Assembly: GCA_023262065.1 (NCBI GenBank) | Contig: JALRDW010000061.1 | Coordinates: 1 to 5,489 of the forward strand | Source of the DNA: Acidimicrobiia bacterium | GTDB lineage: Bacteria > Actinomycetota > Acidimicrobiia > IMCC26256 | Direction of reading: 5' to 3' | DNA length: 5,489 nucleotides | In this document: positions 1-5,489 of the stretch, in pieces | How positions within the stretch are numbered: position 1 is the stretch's first letter | Layout: each line of letters begins with the position of its first letter | Made by a program: the position numbers and the translations under genes | The notes under the pieces: generated by a model | Databases searched by the model: none | What the model saw: the letters and a program-made list of their open reading frames with translations, nothing else | Told to the model about the DNA's origin: nothing

Positions 1-920
1 CGCTCGTCCCCGGCCTCGGGTACACGGCGAACGGCGCCCGCCTCTGGATCCGCCTCGGGCCGCTCAACTTCCAACCGGGCGAGGCGGCCAAGGTGCTGCT
101 CGTCATCTTCTTCGCCGCCTACCTCGCCGACAACCGCGACCTCCTGCGCTCCGGCACGCGCCGCATCGGACGGCTCTACCTGCCGGCCCCGCGCCACTTC
201 GGCCCGCTCCTGCTGCCGTGGGCGACCGCCGTGCTCATCATGGTGCAGCAGAAGGACCTCGGGTCCTCGCTGCTGTTCTTCACGGTGTTCGTGGCCATGC
301 TCTACATGGCCACCGAGCGCAGCGCGTACGTGATCGTCGGCGTCGCCGCGTTCAGCCTCGCGGCGGTCATCGCGTACAACTCGTTCTCGCACGTGCAACT
401 GCGGGTGGACACCTGGCTCGACCCGTGGCCGACGGCCCAGAGCAACGGGTACCAGTTGGTGCAGAGCCTGTTCGCCCTCGGGTCGGGCGGTGTCGCGGGC
501 ACCGGTCTCGGCCTCGGCCGCCCCGACCTCATCCCGAACGCGGCCACCGACTTCGTGTTCGCCGCGATCGGCGAGGAACTCGGCCTGTACGGGACGGTCG
601 GGATCATCATCACGTTCCTGCTGTTCGTCGGCACCGGCTTCAAGATCGCGGTGCAGGCATCCCGCCCGTTCCCGAAGCTGCTCGCCGCCGGTCTCACCAC
701 CATCGTCGGGATCCAGACGTTCGTGATCGTCGGCGGCGTGATCCGCGTCATCCCGCTCACCGGTGTGACGCTGCCGTTCGTCTCCTACGGCGGGTCCTCG
801 CTCATCGCGAACTTCGTCCTGCTCGCGATCCTCCTGCGCATCTCCGACGAGACGGCGATCGACGCCCAGGCGGAGGTTGAGGCCGAGGTCCGCCTCGAGA
901 CCGCCGGAGTGCGCGCGTGA
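1..920 (+). CDS. rodA: RodA/FtsW-family (SEDS) peptidoglycan glycosyltransferase, 5' end missing
   Basis: Integral membrane glycosyltransferase that polymerises lipid II into glycan strands, working with a class B PBP. The reading frame is open from base 3 to the TGA at 918-920, giving 305 visible residues; SEDS proteins usually have about 380-470, so roughly 100-160 N-terminal residues lie upstream. The SEDS signature NGARLWIRLGPLNFQPGE is encoded at about 30-83 (QPGE where QPSE is commoner). About seven hydrophobic segments follow. The large extracellular loop contains WLDPWPTAQSNGYQLVQSL and GTGLGLGRPDLIP, then ATDFVFAAIGEELG; its Asp (549-551) aligns with the catalytic Asp of E. coli RodA/FtsW, as I remember that family. 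The ending PLTGVTLPFVSYGGSS is classic SEDS. An acidic cytoplasmic tail closes the protein. The last codons overlap the pbpA start. Family assignment is firm. RodA rather than FtsW is inferred from the neighbouring pbpA and pknB, because sequence alone does not separate the two. Confidence 0.96.
   Translation, partial: LVPGLGYTANGARLWIRLGPLNFQPGEAAKVLLVIFFAAYLADNRDLLRSGTRRIGRLYLPAPRHFGPLLLPWATAVLIMVQQKDLGSSLLFFTVFVAMLYMATERSAYVIVGVAAFSLAAVIAYNSFSHVQLRVDTWLDPWPTAQSNGYQLVQSLFALGSGGVAGTGLGLGRPDLIPNAATDFVFAAIGEELGLYGTVGIIITFLLFVGTGFKIAVQASRPFPKLLAAGLTTIVGIQTFVIVGGVIRVIPLTGVTLPFVSYGGSSLIANFVLLAILLRISDETAIDAQAEVEAEVRLETAGVRA
906..909 (+). promoter_or_regulatory. Ribosome binding site for pbpA inside the rodA end
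   Basis: GGAG lies 7 bases before the GTG at 917, within the last codons of the SEDS gene. It supports the GTG at 917 as the pbpA start. Because that start overlaps the rodA stop (GTGA), the two genes are probably translationally coupled. Confidence 0.6.
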
Positions 921-2371
921 ACCAGGCGGTCCGACGCGCCGGCTACGTGGTCGTGGCCCTCCTCCTCGTCCTCGTGGGCCAACTCACCTACCTGCAGGTG
1001 TTCGACGCGAAGAAGCTCGCGGACGACCCGCGCAACTCCCGTGGGTACCTCCGGTCGTTCAACCGCCCGAGAGGCGAGATCGTGAGCGCCGACGGCGAGA
1101 TCCTCGCGCGGTCCACCCGGGTCGACGACGAGTACGGGTGGCAGCGGACCTACCCGTTCGGTGACCTGTTCGCCCAGACCGTCGGGTACCAGTCCGTGGT
1201 CGTGGGCAGCGTCGGCATCGAGAAGGTCTACGACGGCCAGCTCAGCGGCCGTGACCTGCCGGTGGAGCCCAAGGATCTGCCGTCGATCCTCTCGGCCCGG
1301 CCCCGGGTCGGCACCGTGGTGCTCCACCTGAACGCGCAGGCCCAGGCCGCAGCCCGCGACGCGCTCGGCGGTCAGCGCGGTTCGGTGACGGTGCTGGACC
1401 CGCGCACCGGTGCGGTCGTCGCGATGTACTCGAACCCGACCTTCGACCCGCAGCCCCTCGCCGGCCACGACACCCGCGCGGTGCAGACCTACTACGACGG
1501 CCTCACGAGCGATCCGACGAACCCGGCCCTCCCGCGCGCGTACCGAGAGATCTACCCACCGGGCTCGACCTTCAAGGTCGTCACGACGACCGGCGCGCTC
1601 GACACGGGAGTGGCCACACCCGAGTCGCGCTACCCGGCGAACACCTCCTACACCCCGCCCCAGTCCGACCGGCCGATCAACAACTTCGGCGGTCGGCAGT
1701 GCGGTGGCACCCTCGAGGACGCCTTCCGTCAGTCCTGCAACGCGGTGTTCGCGCAGCTCGGGGTCGAGATGGGCGAGCGGTTCGTGCCGGCGATCGACGC
1801 GTTCGGCCTCAACGAGGCCCCGAGCCTCGACCTCTCCCCCGGCGCCGAGGCGAGCATCGGCCTCCAACCGGGCTCGTTCGACCTCAACAAGCCCTCGTTC
1901 GCACTCGCCGGCATCGGGCAGGGCGAGATCGCCACCACCCCGCTCCAGATGGCACTCGTGGCCGCCGCCATCGCGAACGGCGGGGTCGCGATGGAGCCGC
2001 ACGTGGCCGCCCGCATCGACGACCGCTCGGGCCGGACCGTCGAACGGGTGGTCGAGCGGCGCTGGAAGCGGGCGACCTCGGCCGCCACCGCGGCCACCCT
2101 CACCGAGTTCATGGTCGCGGTCGTCGCGAACGGCACCGGCACCGCCGCCCGCATCCCGGGGGTGACCGTGGCCGGCAAGACCGGGACCGCCCAGGCCCCC
2201 GGTGGCCCACCGCACGCGTGGTTCATCGCGTTCGCACCCGCCGACGCCCCGCGCTACGCGATCTCGGTGATCGTGGAGCGGGGCGGGTCGGCCGGGGACG
2301 AGGCGACCGGCGGACGCATCGCGGCGCCCGTCGCGGCGAAGGTGCTGCGCACCCTCCTGCAGGTACCGTGA
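917..2371 (+). CDS. pbpA: Class B penicillin-binding protein, PbpA-type peptidoglycan transpeptidase
   Basis: D,D-transpeptidase that crosslinks peptidoglycan outside the membrane; the natural partner of the SEDS polymerase encoded just before it. The 484-residue length is close to M. tuberculosis PbpA (about 491). Residues 8-28 form one N-terminal membrane anchor. A short pedestal domain follows, including RPRGEI at 50-55. The transpeptidase domain, about 150-480, carries all three catalytic motifs: STFK at 217-220 (nucleophile Ser217, within YPPGSTFK), SCN at 273-275 and KTG at 421-423 (within AGKTGTAQ). PPHAWFIAFAP at 431-441 also matches the actinobacterial PbpA group as I remember it. 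The only two cysteines, Cys262 and Cys274, are extracytoplasmic and could form a disulfide. There is no glycosyltransferase domain, so it depends on a SEDS partner. The GTG start overlaps the rodA stop by three bases and has a GGAG upstream. Beta-lactams would be expected to acylate Ser217. Confidence 0.97.
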   Translation: MNQAVRRAGYVVVALLLVLVGQLTYLQVFDAKKLADDPRNSRGYLRSFNRPRGEIVSADGEILARSTRVDDEYGWQRTYPFGDLFAQTVGYQSVVVGSVGIEKVYDGQLSGRDLPVEPKDLPSILSARPRVGTVVLHLNAQAQAAARDALGGQRGSVTVLDPRTGAVVAMYSNPTFDPQPLAGHDTRAVQTYYDGLTSDPTNPALPRAYREIYPPGSTFKVVTTTGALDTGVATPESRYPANTSYTPPQSDRPINNFGGRQCGGTLEDAFRQSCNAVFAQLGVEMGERFVPAIDAFGLNEAPSLDLSPGAEASIGLQPGSFDLNKPSFALAGIGQGEIATTPLQMALVAAAIANGGVAMEPHVAARIDDRSGRTVERVVERRWKRATSAATAATLTEFMVAVVANGTGTAARIPGVTVAGKTGTAQAPGGPPHAWFIAFAPADAPRYAISVIVERGGSAGDEATGGRIAAPVAAKVLRTLLQVP

Positions 2372-2380
2372 CCGACCGCG

Positions 2381-2400
2381 CCGCGCACCGAGTGCGGCGG
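2381..2400 (+). other. Small RNA hairpin in the pbpA-pknB gap
   Basis: CGCAC (2384-2388) pairs perfectly with GTGCG (2392-2396) around a CGA loop. The stem continues as CCG (2381-2383) with CGG (2398-2400) past one bulged G (2397), for eight pairs in total. No T-run follows, so it is not a standard intrinsic terminator. It ends six bases before the kinase ribosome binding site and could tune read-through, mRNA processing or translation. This is inference only, since such stems arise easily in GC-rich DNA. Confidence 0.35.
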
Positions 2401-2406
2401 TAGGTT

Positions 2407-2410
2407 GGAG
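2407..2410 (+). promoter_or_regulatory. Ribosome binding site for the PASTA kinase gene
   Basis: GGAG lies 6 bases before the ATG at 2417. This decides the start: an in-frame TTG at 2405 would add four residues, but it overlaps this site and has no ribosome binding site of comparable quality of its own. Confidence 0.65.
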
Positions 2411-2416
2411 CCAGCC

Positions 2417-4303
2417 ATGGCAGCCGAACCCCGGGTCCTCGCGGACCGTTACGAACTCGTCGAACTGCTCGCCCGGGGTGGCATGTCCGAGGTGTTCCTC
2501 GCCCAGGACCGCCGGCTCTCGCGCCCGGTGGCGGTGAAGGTGCTCGCCCCGGAACTGTCCCGGGACCCGACCTTCGTCGAACGGTTCCGTCATGAGGCGC
2601 AGGCCGCCGCGAACCTCAACCATCCGAACATCGTCTCGGTGTACGACTGGGGCCAGGACGGCGACACCTCGTTCATCGTGATGGAGTACATCGACGGCCG
2701 TTCGGTGCGTGACCTCATCACTGCGCGTGGTCGGCTCGACGACACCCAGGTCGCGGGCATCGGCGGTGAGATCGCCGCCGCCCTCTCGTCCGCGCACGCG
2801 GCCGGCGTGATCCACCGTGACGTGAAGCCGGCGAACGTGCTCATCTCCTCGCAGGGCCAGGTCAAGGTCACCGACTTCGGGATCGCGCTGTCCGGCAACT
2901 CGCCGAACGAACTCACGAAGGCCGGCTCGGTGATGGGCACGGCCACCTACTTCTCACCCGAGCAGGCCCAGGGCTTCGAGGTGGACGCGCGCTCGGACCT
3001 CTACTCGCTCGGCATCGTGCTGTACGAGATGTCGACGGGCACCCCGCCGTTCGCGGGCGAGAACGCGGTGGCCGTCGCGTACCAGCAGGTGCAGGAGCAG
3101 GTGCCACCGCCCTCGACCCGCAACCCGTCGCTCGCACCGGCGCTCGAGGGGATCATCCTCACCGCGCTGGCCAAGGACCCGAACGCCCGGTACCAGACCG
3201 CCGACGACATGCGAGCCGACCTGCTCCGGTTCCGTCGCGGCGAGCCGGTGCTCGGCGGGCCGCAGGTCGCCCAGGTCGTCGAGATGCCCACCGCCGCCGT
3301 GCCCGGCGTGGTCGCCGGCGCAGGGGCCGCCACCGCGACGACCACCGCGGTGCGCCAGGCCCCGCGGGGCCGCAACAAGGGCGTCGTGGCCACCGTCGCC
3401 GTGCTCATCGGGGTCCTCATCCTCGTCGTCGCCGGTCTGCTCGCGGCGCGGTTCACGAACGACGCGTCCCGGAACGAGGTCGACGTGCCGAGCGTGATCG
3501 GCATCCAGGAGCAACCCGCCACCCTCACGCTCCAGCAGCGGGGGTTCAAGGTTCGGGTCGACCGCCTGCCGAGCACCCGACCCGAGGGCGAGGTGTTCGG
3601 GCAGGACCCGCAGGCCGGCACCCGCCTCAACGAGGGCGAGACCGTGCTGCTGCGCGTGAGTGCCGGCGAGGGTTCGGTGAGGATCCCCGCGGTCGAGGAC
3701 AAGGTCGCCGAGGACGCGCGCCTCGACCTCGAGGCTGCGGGCTTCACCGTGACCACGCGGGAGGAGGCGAGCGAGACGATCGAGGCGGGCAACGCGATCC
3801 GCACCGATCCTCCGGCCGGTCGCAACGTCGCGGTCGACACGCCGATCACCCTCTACGTGTCGACCGGCAAGCCGAAGGTCACCGTGCCGGATGTCGCGAA
3901 CCTCACCCTCAACGATGCGCTCGTCCGCCTGCAGGGCGCGGGACTCACCCCGCAGACCACGCGCCAACCCTCGCCGACGGTGCCGATCGACTCGGTGATC
4001 TCGAGTGATCCGCCCGGGGGCGCGAGCGTGCCGAAGGGCTCGGTGGTCAAGCTCGTGATCTCGTCCGGTCCGGCGCCCACCCCGATCCCCAACGTCGTGG
4101 GTCAGACCCCGACCGCAGCGACGACCGCACTCGAGGATGCGGGCTTCAACGTGCTCATCCAGAACATCGCGTCGCTCGACGCCCAAGCCGGCAAGGTCGT
4201 GAGCCAGAGCCCGGGGGCCGGCACCGCGGCGGCCGCCGGCACCACCGTGACCCTCCAGGTCGGGACCGGCGGCATCACGACGACGACCACGAGCACGACC
4301 TGA
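2417..4303 (+). CDS. pknB: PknB-type transmembrane Ser/Thr protein kinase with four PASTA repeats
   Basis: Membrane sensor kinase that phosphorylates cell-wall and division proteins; in this family the PASTA repeats bind muropeptides or lipid II. It has 628 residues from the ATG at 2417. The kinase domain spans about 11-272: glycine loop ARGGMSEV (19-26), ATP-binding Lys41 in VAVKVL, helix-C Glu60, catalytic loop HRDVKPAN (133-140, base Asp135), DFG (153-155), and GTATYFSPEQ (174-183) ending the activation loop. Thr167 matches one of the two autophosphorylated threonines of M. tuberculosis PknB; the second position appears to be Ala169. A juxtamembrane linker (281-321) rich in Ala, Val and Thr precedes one membrane helix (322-344). 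Four PASTA repeats follow at about 355-416, 421-484, 488-551 and 556-616, then a Thr-rich tail. The first glycine of the nucleotide loop is Ala19. The gene lies 45 bases after pbpA, as in the mycobacterial operon, but without a separate pknA. Confidence 0.96.
   Translation: MAAEPRVLADRYELVELLARGGMSEVFLAQDRRLSRPVAVKVLAPELSRDPTFVERFRHEAQAAANLNHPNIVSVYDWGQDGDTSFIVMEYIDGRSVRDLITARGRLDDTQVAGIGGEIAAALSSAHAAGVIHRDVKPANVLISSQGQVKVTDFGIALSGNSPNELTKAGSVMGTATYFSPEQAQGFEVDARSDLYSLGIVLYEMSTGTPPFAGENAVAVAYQQVQEQVPPPSTRNPSLAPALEGIILTALAKDPNARYQTADDMRADLLRFRRGEPVLGGPQVAQVVEMPTAAVPGVVAGAGAATATTTAVRQAPRGRNKGVVATVAVLIGVLILVVAGLLAARFTNDASRNEVDVPSVIGIQEQPATLTLQQRGFKVRVDRLPSTRPEGEVFGQDPQAGTRLNEGETVLLRVSAGEGSVRIPAVEDKVAEDARLDLEAAGFTVTTREEASETIEAGNAIRTDPPAGRNVAVDTPITLYVSTGKPKVTVPDVANLTLNDALVRLQGAGLTPQTTRQPSPTVPIDSVISSDPPGGASVPKGSVVKLVISSGPAPTPIPNVVGQTPTAATTALEDAGFNVLIQNIASLDAQAGKVVSQSPGAGTAAAAGTTVTLQVGTGGITTTTTSTT
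3479..4264 (+). repeat. Four tandem PASTA domains of the kinase
   Basis: Four divergent units of roughly 61-64 codons each. Each begins with a V/I-P-x-V/A core (VDVPSV, VRIPAV, VTVPDV, PIPNV), then a helix ending in a Gly-Phe or Gly-Leu turn (RGF, AGF, AGL, AGF), then a D/S-P-x-A/G-G turn (DPQAG, DPPAG, DPPGG, SPGAG), and a closing beta strand (LLRVS, TLYVS, KLVIS, TLQVG). The units are similar in protein but not near-identical in DNA, so they look like old, stable domains and not a recent expansion. Four is also the number in M. tuberculosis PknB. Confidence 0.92.
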
Positions 4304-4311
4304 CCCCTCGC

Positions 4312-5085
4312 GTGGCCGGGCTCGCCGACTGGTACGCGGCCCACGGCCGCCACGACCTCCCCTGGCGCGCCACCCGCGACCCGTGGGCGATCCTCGTGAG
4401 CGAGGTCATGCTCCAGCAGACCCAGGTCGCCCGAGTGCTCGACGCGTGGCCCGCGTTCATGGCCGAGTTCCCCGATCCGGGAACGATGGCCGCCGCCCCA
4501 CCCGGCGCGGTGATCGCGGCGTGGGGCCGCCTCGGCTACCCGCGGCGAGCGCGTCGCCTCCACGACGCCGCCGTCGTGATCGCGCGCGACGGGTGGCCCG
4601 AGGACCTGCGCGCCCTGCCCGGGGTCGGCGCGTACACCGCCGGCGCGATCCGCGACCAGGTCCACGACGAGGACGTCCCTGCGGTCGATGTGAACGTGCG
4701 GCGGGTGCTCGAACGGCGCGCCGGTCGGCTCCTCACGCCGAAGGAGGCCGACGCCGCGTACCGCCGGACGGGTCGCCCGCTGCGCGGTCGCGACCGGTTC
4801 CTCGCCATCATGGACCTCGGCGCCGCCGTGTGTCGCGCCCGTGACCCGCGCTGTGACGGGTGCCCCTTGCGGCGGGGGTGCGCGACCCGCGGGCCGCTCA
4901 CCGGGGAGGTCCGCGCGCGCCAGGCCCCGTTCGAGGGCTCGTTCCGCCAACGCCGCGGCCGCGTCATGGCGCGGCTGCGGGCGGCCGACGCGGTCGCGGT
5001 GGGCGAACTCGACGCCGAGGCACTCGCGAGCCTCGTGGCCGACGGCCTCGCCGTGGTGACGCGCGGACGCGCCGCTCTGCCCTGA
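4312..5085 (+). CDS. mutY: MutY-like A/G-specific adenine DNA glycosylase, compact form
   Basis: Base-excision repair enzyme of the HhH-GPD family that removes adenine mispaired with 8-oxoguanine. It has 257 residues. Visible motifs in order: LPWRATRDPWAILVSEVMLQQTQV (16-39), read in two parts as LPWRATRDPW and SEVMLQQTQV, with catalytic Glu31; WGRLGYPRRARRLH (71-84); helix-hairpin-helix LPGVGAYTAGAI (102-113) with Tyr108 in the MutY position; VDVNVRRV (125-132) with catalytic Asp126; and four cysteines at 174, 181, 184 and 190 in the C-x6-C-x2-C-x5-C spacing of a [4Fe-4S] cluster. The C-terminal part (191-257) is short, unlike the NUDIX-like 8-oxoG recognition domain of E. coli MutY (350 residues); shorter tails are usual in actinobacteria. 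RDQVHDED (114-121) replaces the hydrophobic stretch expected there. The GTG start lies 8 bases after the kinase stop with no visible ribosome binding site, but the protein begins where MutY should. Function is firm for the family; true substrate is untested. Confidence 0.9.
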   Translation: MAGLADWYAAHGRHDLPWRATRDPWAILVSEVMLQQTQVARVLDAWPAFMAEFPDPGTMAAAPPGAVIAAWGRLGYPRRARRLHDAAVVIARDGWPEDLRALPGVGAYTAGAIRDQVHDEDVPAVDVNVRRVLERRAGRLLTPKEADAAYRRTGRPLRGRDRFLAIMDLGAAVCRARDPRCDGCPLRRGCATRGPLTGEVRARQAPFEGSFRQRRGRVMARLRAADAVAVGELDAEALASLVADGLAVVTRGRAALP

Positions 5086-5106
5086 CCCGATTCAGCCCGC
5101 GGCGCG
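5068..5106. terminator. Possible bidirectional terminator hairpin spanning the convergent stops
   Basis: CGCGCCGC (5068-5075) is perfectly complementary to GCGGCGCG (5099-5106). Between them CTGA (5082-5085) pairs with TCAG (5092-5095), around a 6-base loop that is the whole gap between the two genes; these inner arms contain the two stop codons. No T-run flanks it on either strand, and the arms lie inside coding sequence, so base composition alone could explain it. There is no other space for a terminator between the genes. Confidence 0.3.
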
Positions 5107-5489
5107 GTCGAGGAAGTTGCGGACGAGCTGGTGGCCGCCCTCGGTGAGGATCGACTCCGGGTGGAACTGCACGCCCTCGACCGGCAGGTCGCGGTGGCGC
5201 AGCCCCATGACGGTGCCGTCGGCGACCTCGGCGGTGATCTCGAGGCAGTCGGGCACGGAGTCGCGCCGCACGACCAGCGAGTGGTAGCGGGTCGCCGTGA
5301 GCGGCGAGGGCAGCCCGGCGAACACGCCGCGACCCTCGTGGAGGATCTCGGAGGTCTTGCCGTGCATCACCTCGTCGGCCCGCACGACCTCCCCGCCGTA
5401 GAGCCGTCCGATGCACTGGTGGCCGAGGCACACCCCGAGCACGGGCACGCCGTTCGCGCCGAAGTGCAGGATCGCATCGTTGGAGAGCC
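5092..5489 (-). CDS. trpG/pabA: TrpG/PabA-type glutamine amidotransferase, N-terminal part missing
   Basis: Class I glutamine amidotransferase subunit. It hydrolyses glutamine and passes ammonia to a chorismate-using partner, making anthranilate (tryptophan) or aminodeoxychorismate (folate). About 132 codons are visible; the family has about 190-230 residues, so some 60-90 N-terminal residues lie past 5489. The triad is present: nucleophile Cys in GVCLGHQ (5428-5430), His (5161-5163) and Glu (5155-5157) in FHPES. HGKTSEI, TATRYHSLVV and GVQFHPESILTEGGH are typical of TrpG/PabA and argue against GuaA, CarA or PurQ. The frame stays open to the window edge, so a GTG at 5446-5448 is only an internal Val codon. 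In M. tuberculosis, Rv0013 (trpG/pabA) lies convergent with pknB in the same way. Whether this copy serves tryptophan, folate or both cannot be told here. It ends six bases from the glycosylase stop. Confidence 0.94.
   Translation of the reverse strand, partial: LSNDAILHFGANGVPVLGVCLGHQCIGRLYGGEVVRADEVMHGKTSEILHEGRGVFAGLPSPLTATRYHSLVVRRDSVPDCLEITAEVADGTVMGLRHRDLPVEGVQFHPESILTEGGHQLVRNFLDRAAG

Noticed and set aside
218..880. 220-codon plus-strand frame inside rodA
   Set aside because: Shifted-frame shadow; the rodA frame carries SEDS motifs throughout, while this one is mainly Arg, Pro and His.
2405..2416. TTG at 2405 as the kinase start
   Set aside because: It overlaps the GGAG that is well placed for ATG 2417, and the four extra residues match nothing in the family.
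785..2815. 676-codon open frame on the minus strand across rodA, pbpA and pknB
   Set aside because: It lies antisense to three well-supported genes. Its translation is low-complexity and rich in Arg, Gly, Val and His with no recognisable domain, typical of the stop-poor antisense frame in GC-rich DNA.
2954..4186. 410-codon open frame on the minus strand under the kinase gene
   Set aside because: Antisense shadow of pknB with biased composition (Arg, His, Gly, Asp) and no motif.
4277..4300. ACG/ACC/AGC codon run at the kinase end as a slippage-prone repeat
   Set aside because: It encodes a Thr/Ser-rich tail with mixed codons and is too short and irregular to argue for phase variation.
4102..4950. 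282-codon minus-strand frame under the glycosylase gene
   Set aside because: Antisense to conserved MutY motifs, with no family resemblance of its own.
5446..5448. GTG at 5446-5448 as the amidotransferase start
   Set aside because: The frame continues upstream to the window edge, and a start here would leave only six residues before the catalytic Cys and remove the conserved N-terminal half.
1..5489. Mobile elements, CRISPR arrays, tRNA or rRNA genes, or a novel defence or biosynthetic system
   Set aside because: Nearly all of the window is explained by five housekeeping genes, gaps are at most 45 bases, and no direct repeats, transposase motifs or structured RNA genes were seen.

Overview
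This 5,489-base window is very GC-rich and almost fully coding. It looks like an actinobacterial (Actinomycetota) chromosome: codons end in G or C, GTG starts are used, genes overlap or nearly touch, and the gene order matches the cell-wall synthesis and kinase locus known from Mycobacterium tuberculosis (pstP-rodA-pbpA-pknA-pknB, with trpG/pabA converging from the other side). The exact class cannot be fixed from sequence alone. The reduced operon (one kinase, no pknA) and the Thr-rich kinase C-terminus would suit a deep-branching class such as Acidimicrobiia, but that is a guess.

Layout, left to right. Positions 1-920 (+) hold the C-terminal two thirds of a RodA/FtsW (SEDS) peptidoglycan glycosyltransferase, cut by the window edge. 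Positions 917-2371 (+) hold a class B penicillin-binding protein of the PbpA type, whose GTG start overlaps the rodA stop. A 45-base gap containing a small hairpin and a good ribosome binding site leads to 2417-4303 (+), a PknB-type membrane Ser/Thr kinase with four extracellular PASTA repeats. Eight bases further on, 4312-5085 (+) is a compact MutY-like A/G-specific adenine glycosylase with an iron-sulfur cluster motif. Six bases after it lies the stop codon of a convergent gene, complement 5092 to beyond 5489: the C-terminal part of a TrpG/PabA-type glutamine amidotransferase.

How the genes fit together. The SEDS protein polymerises lipid II into glycan strands, the PbpA transpeptidase crosslinks them, and the PASTA kinase probably senses muropeptides or lipid II outside the membrane and phosphorylates cell-wall and division proteins inside. 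The three genes are spaced as one operon. The repair glycosylase is probably co-transcribed with them but has no evident functional link. The amidotransferase supplies ammonia for anthranilate or aminodeoxychorismate synthesis (tryptophan or folate) and belongs to a separate, opposite transcription unit.

I found no mobile element, tRNA, rRNA, CRISPR array or clearly novel system. The points worth a second look are the loss of pknA, the mutY-like gene in the operon, unusual residues in that glycosylase and in the kinase glycine loop, and two small hairpins at gene junctions.
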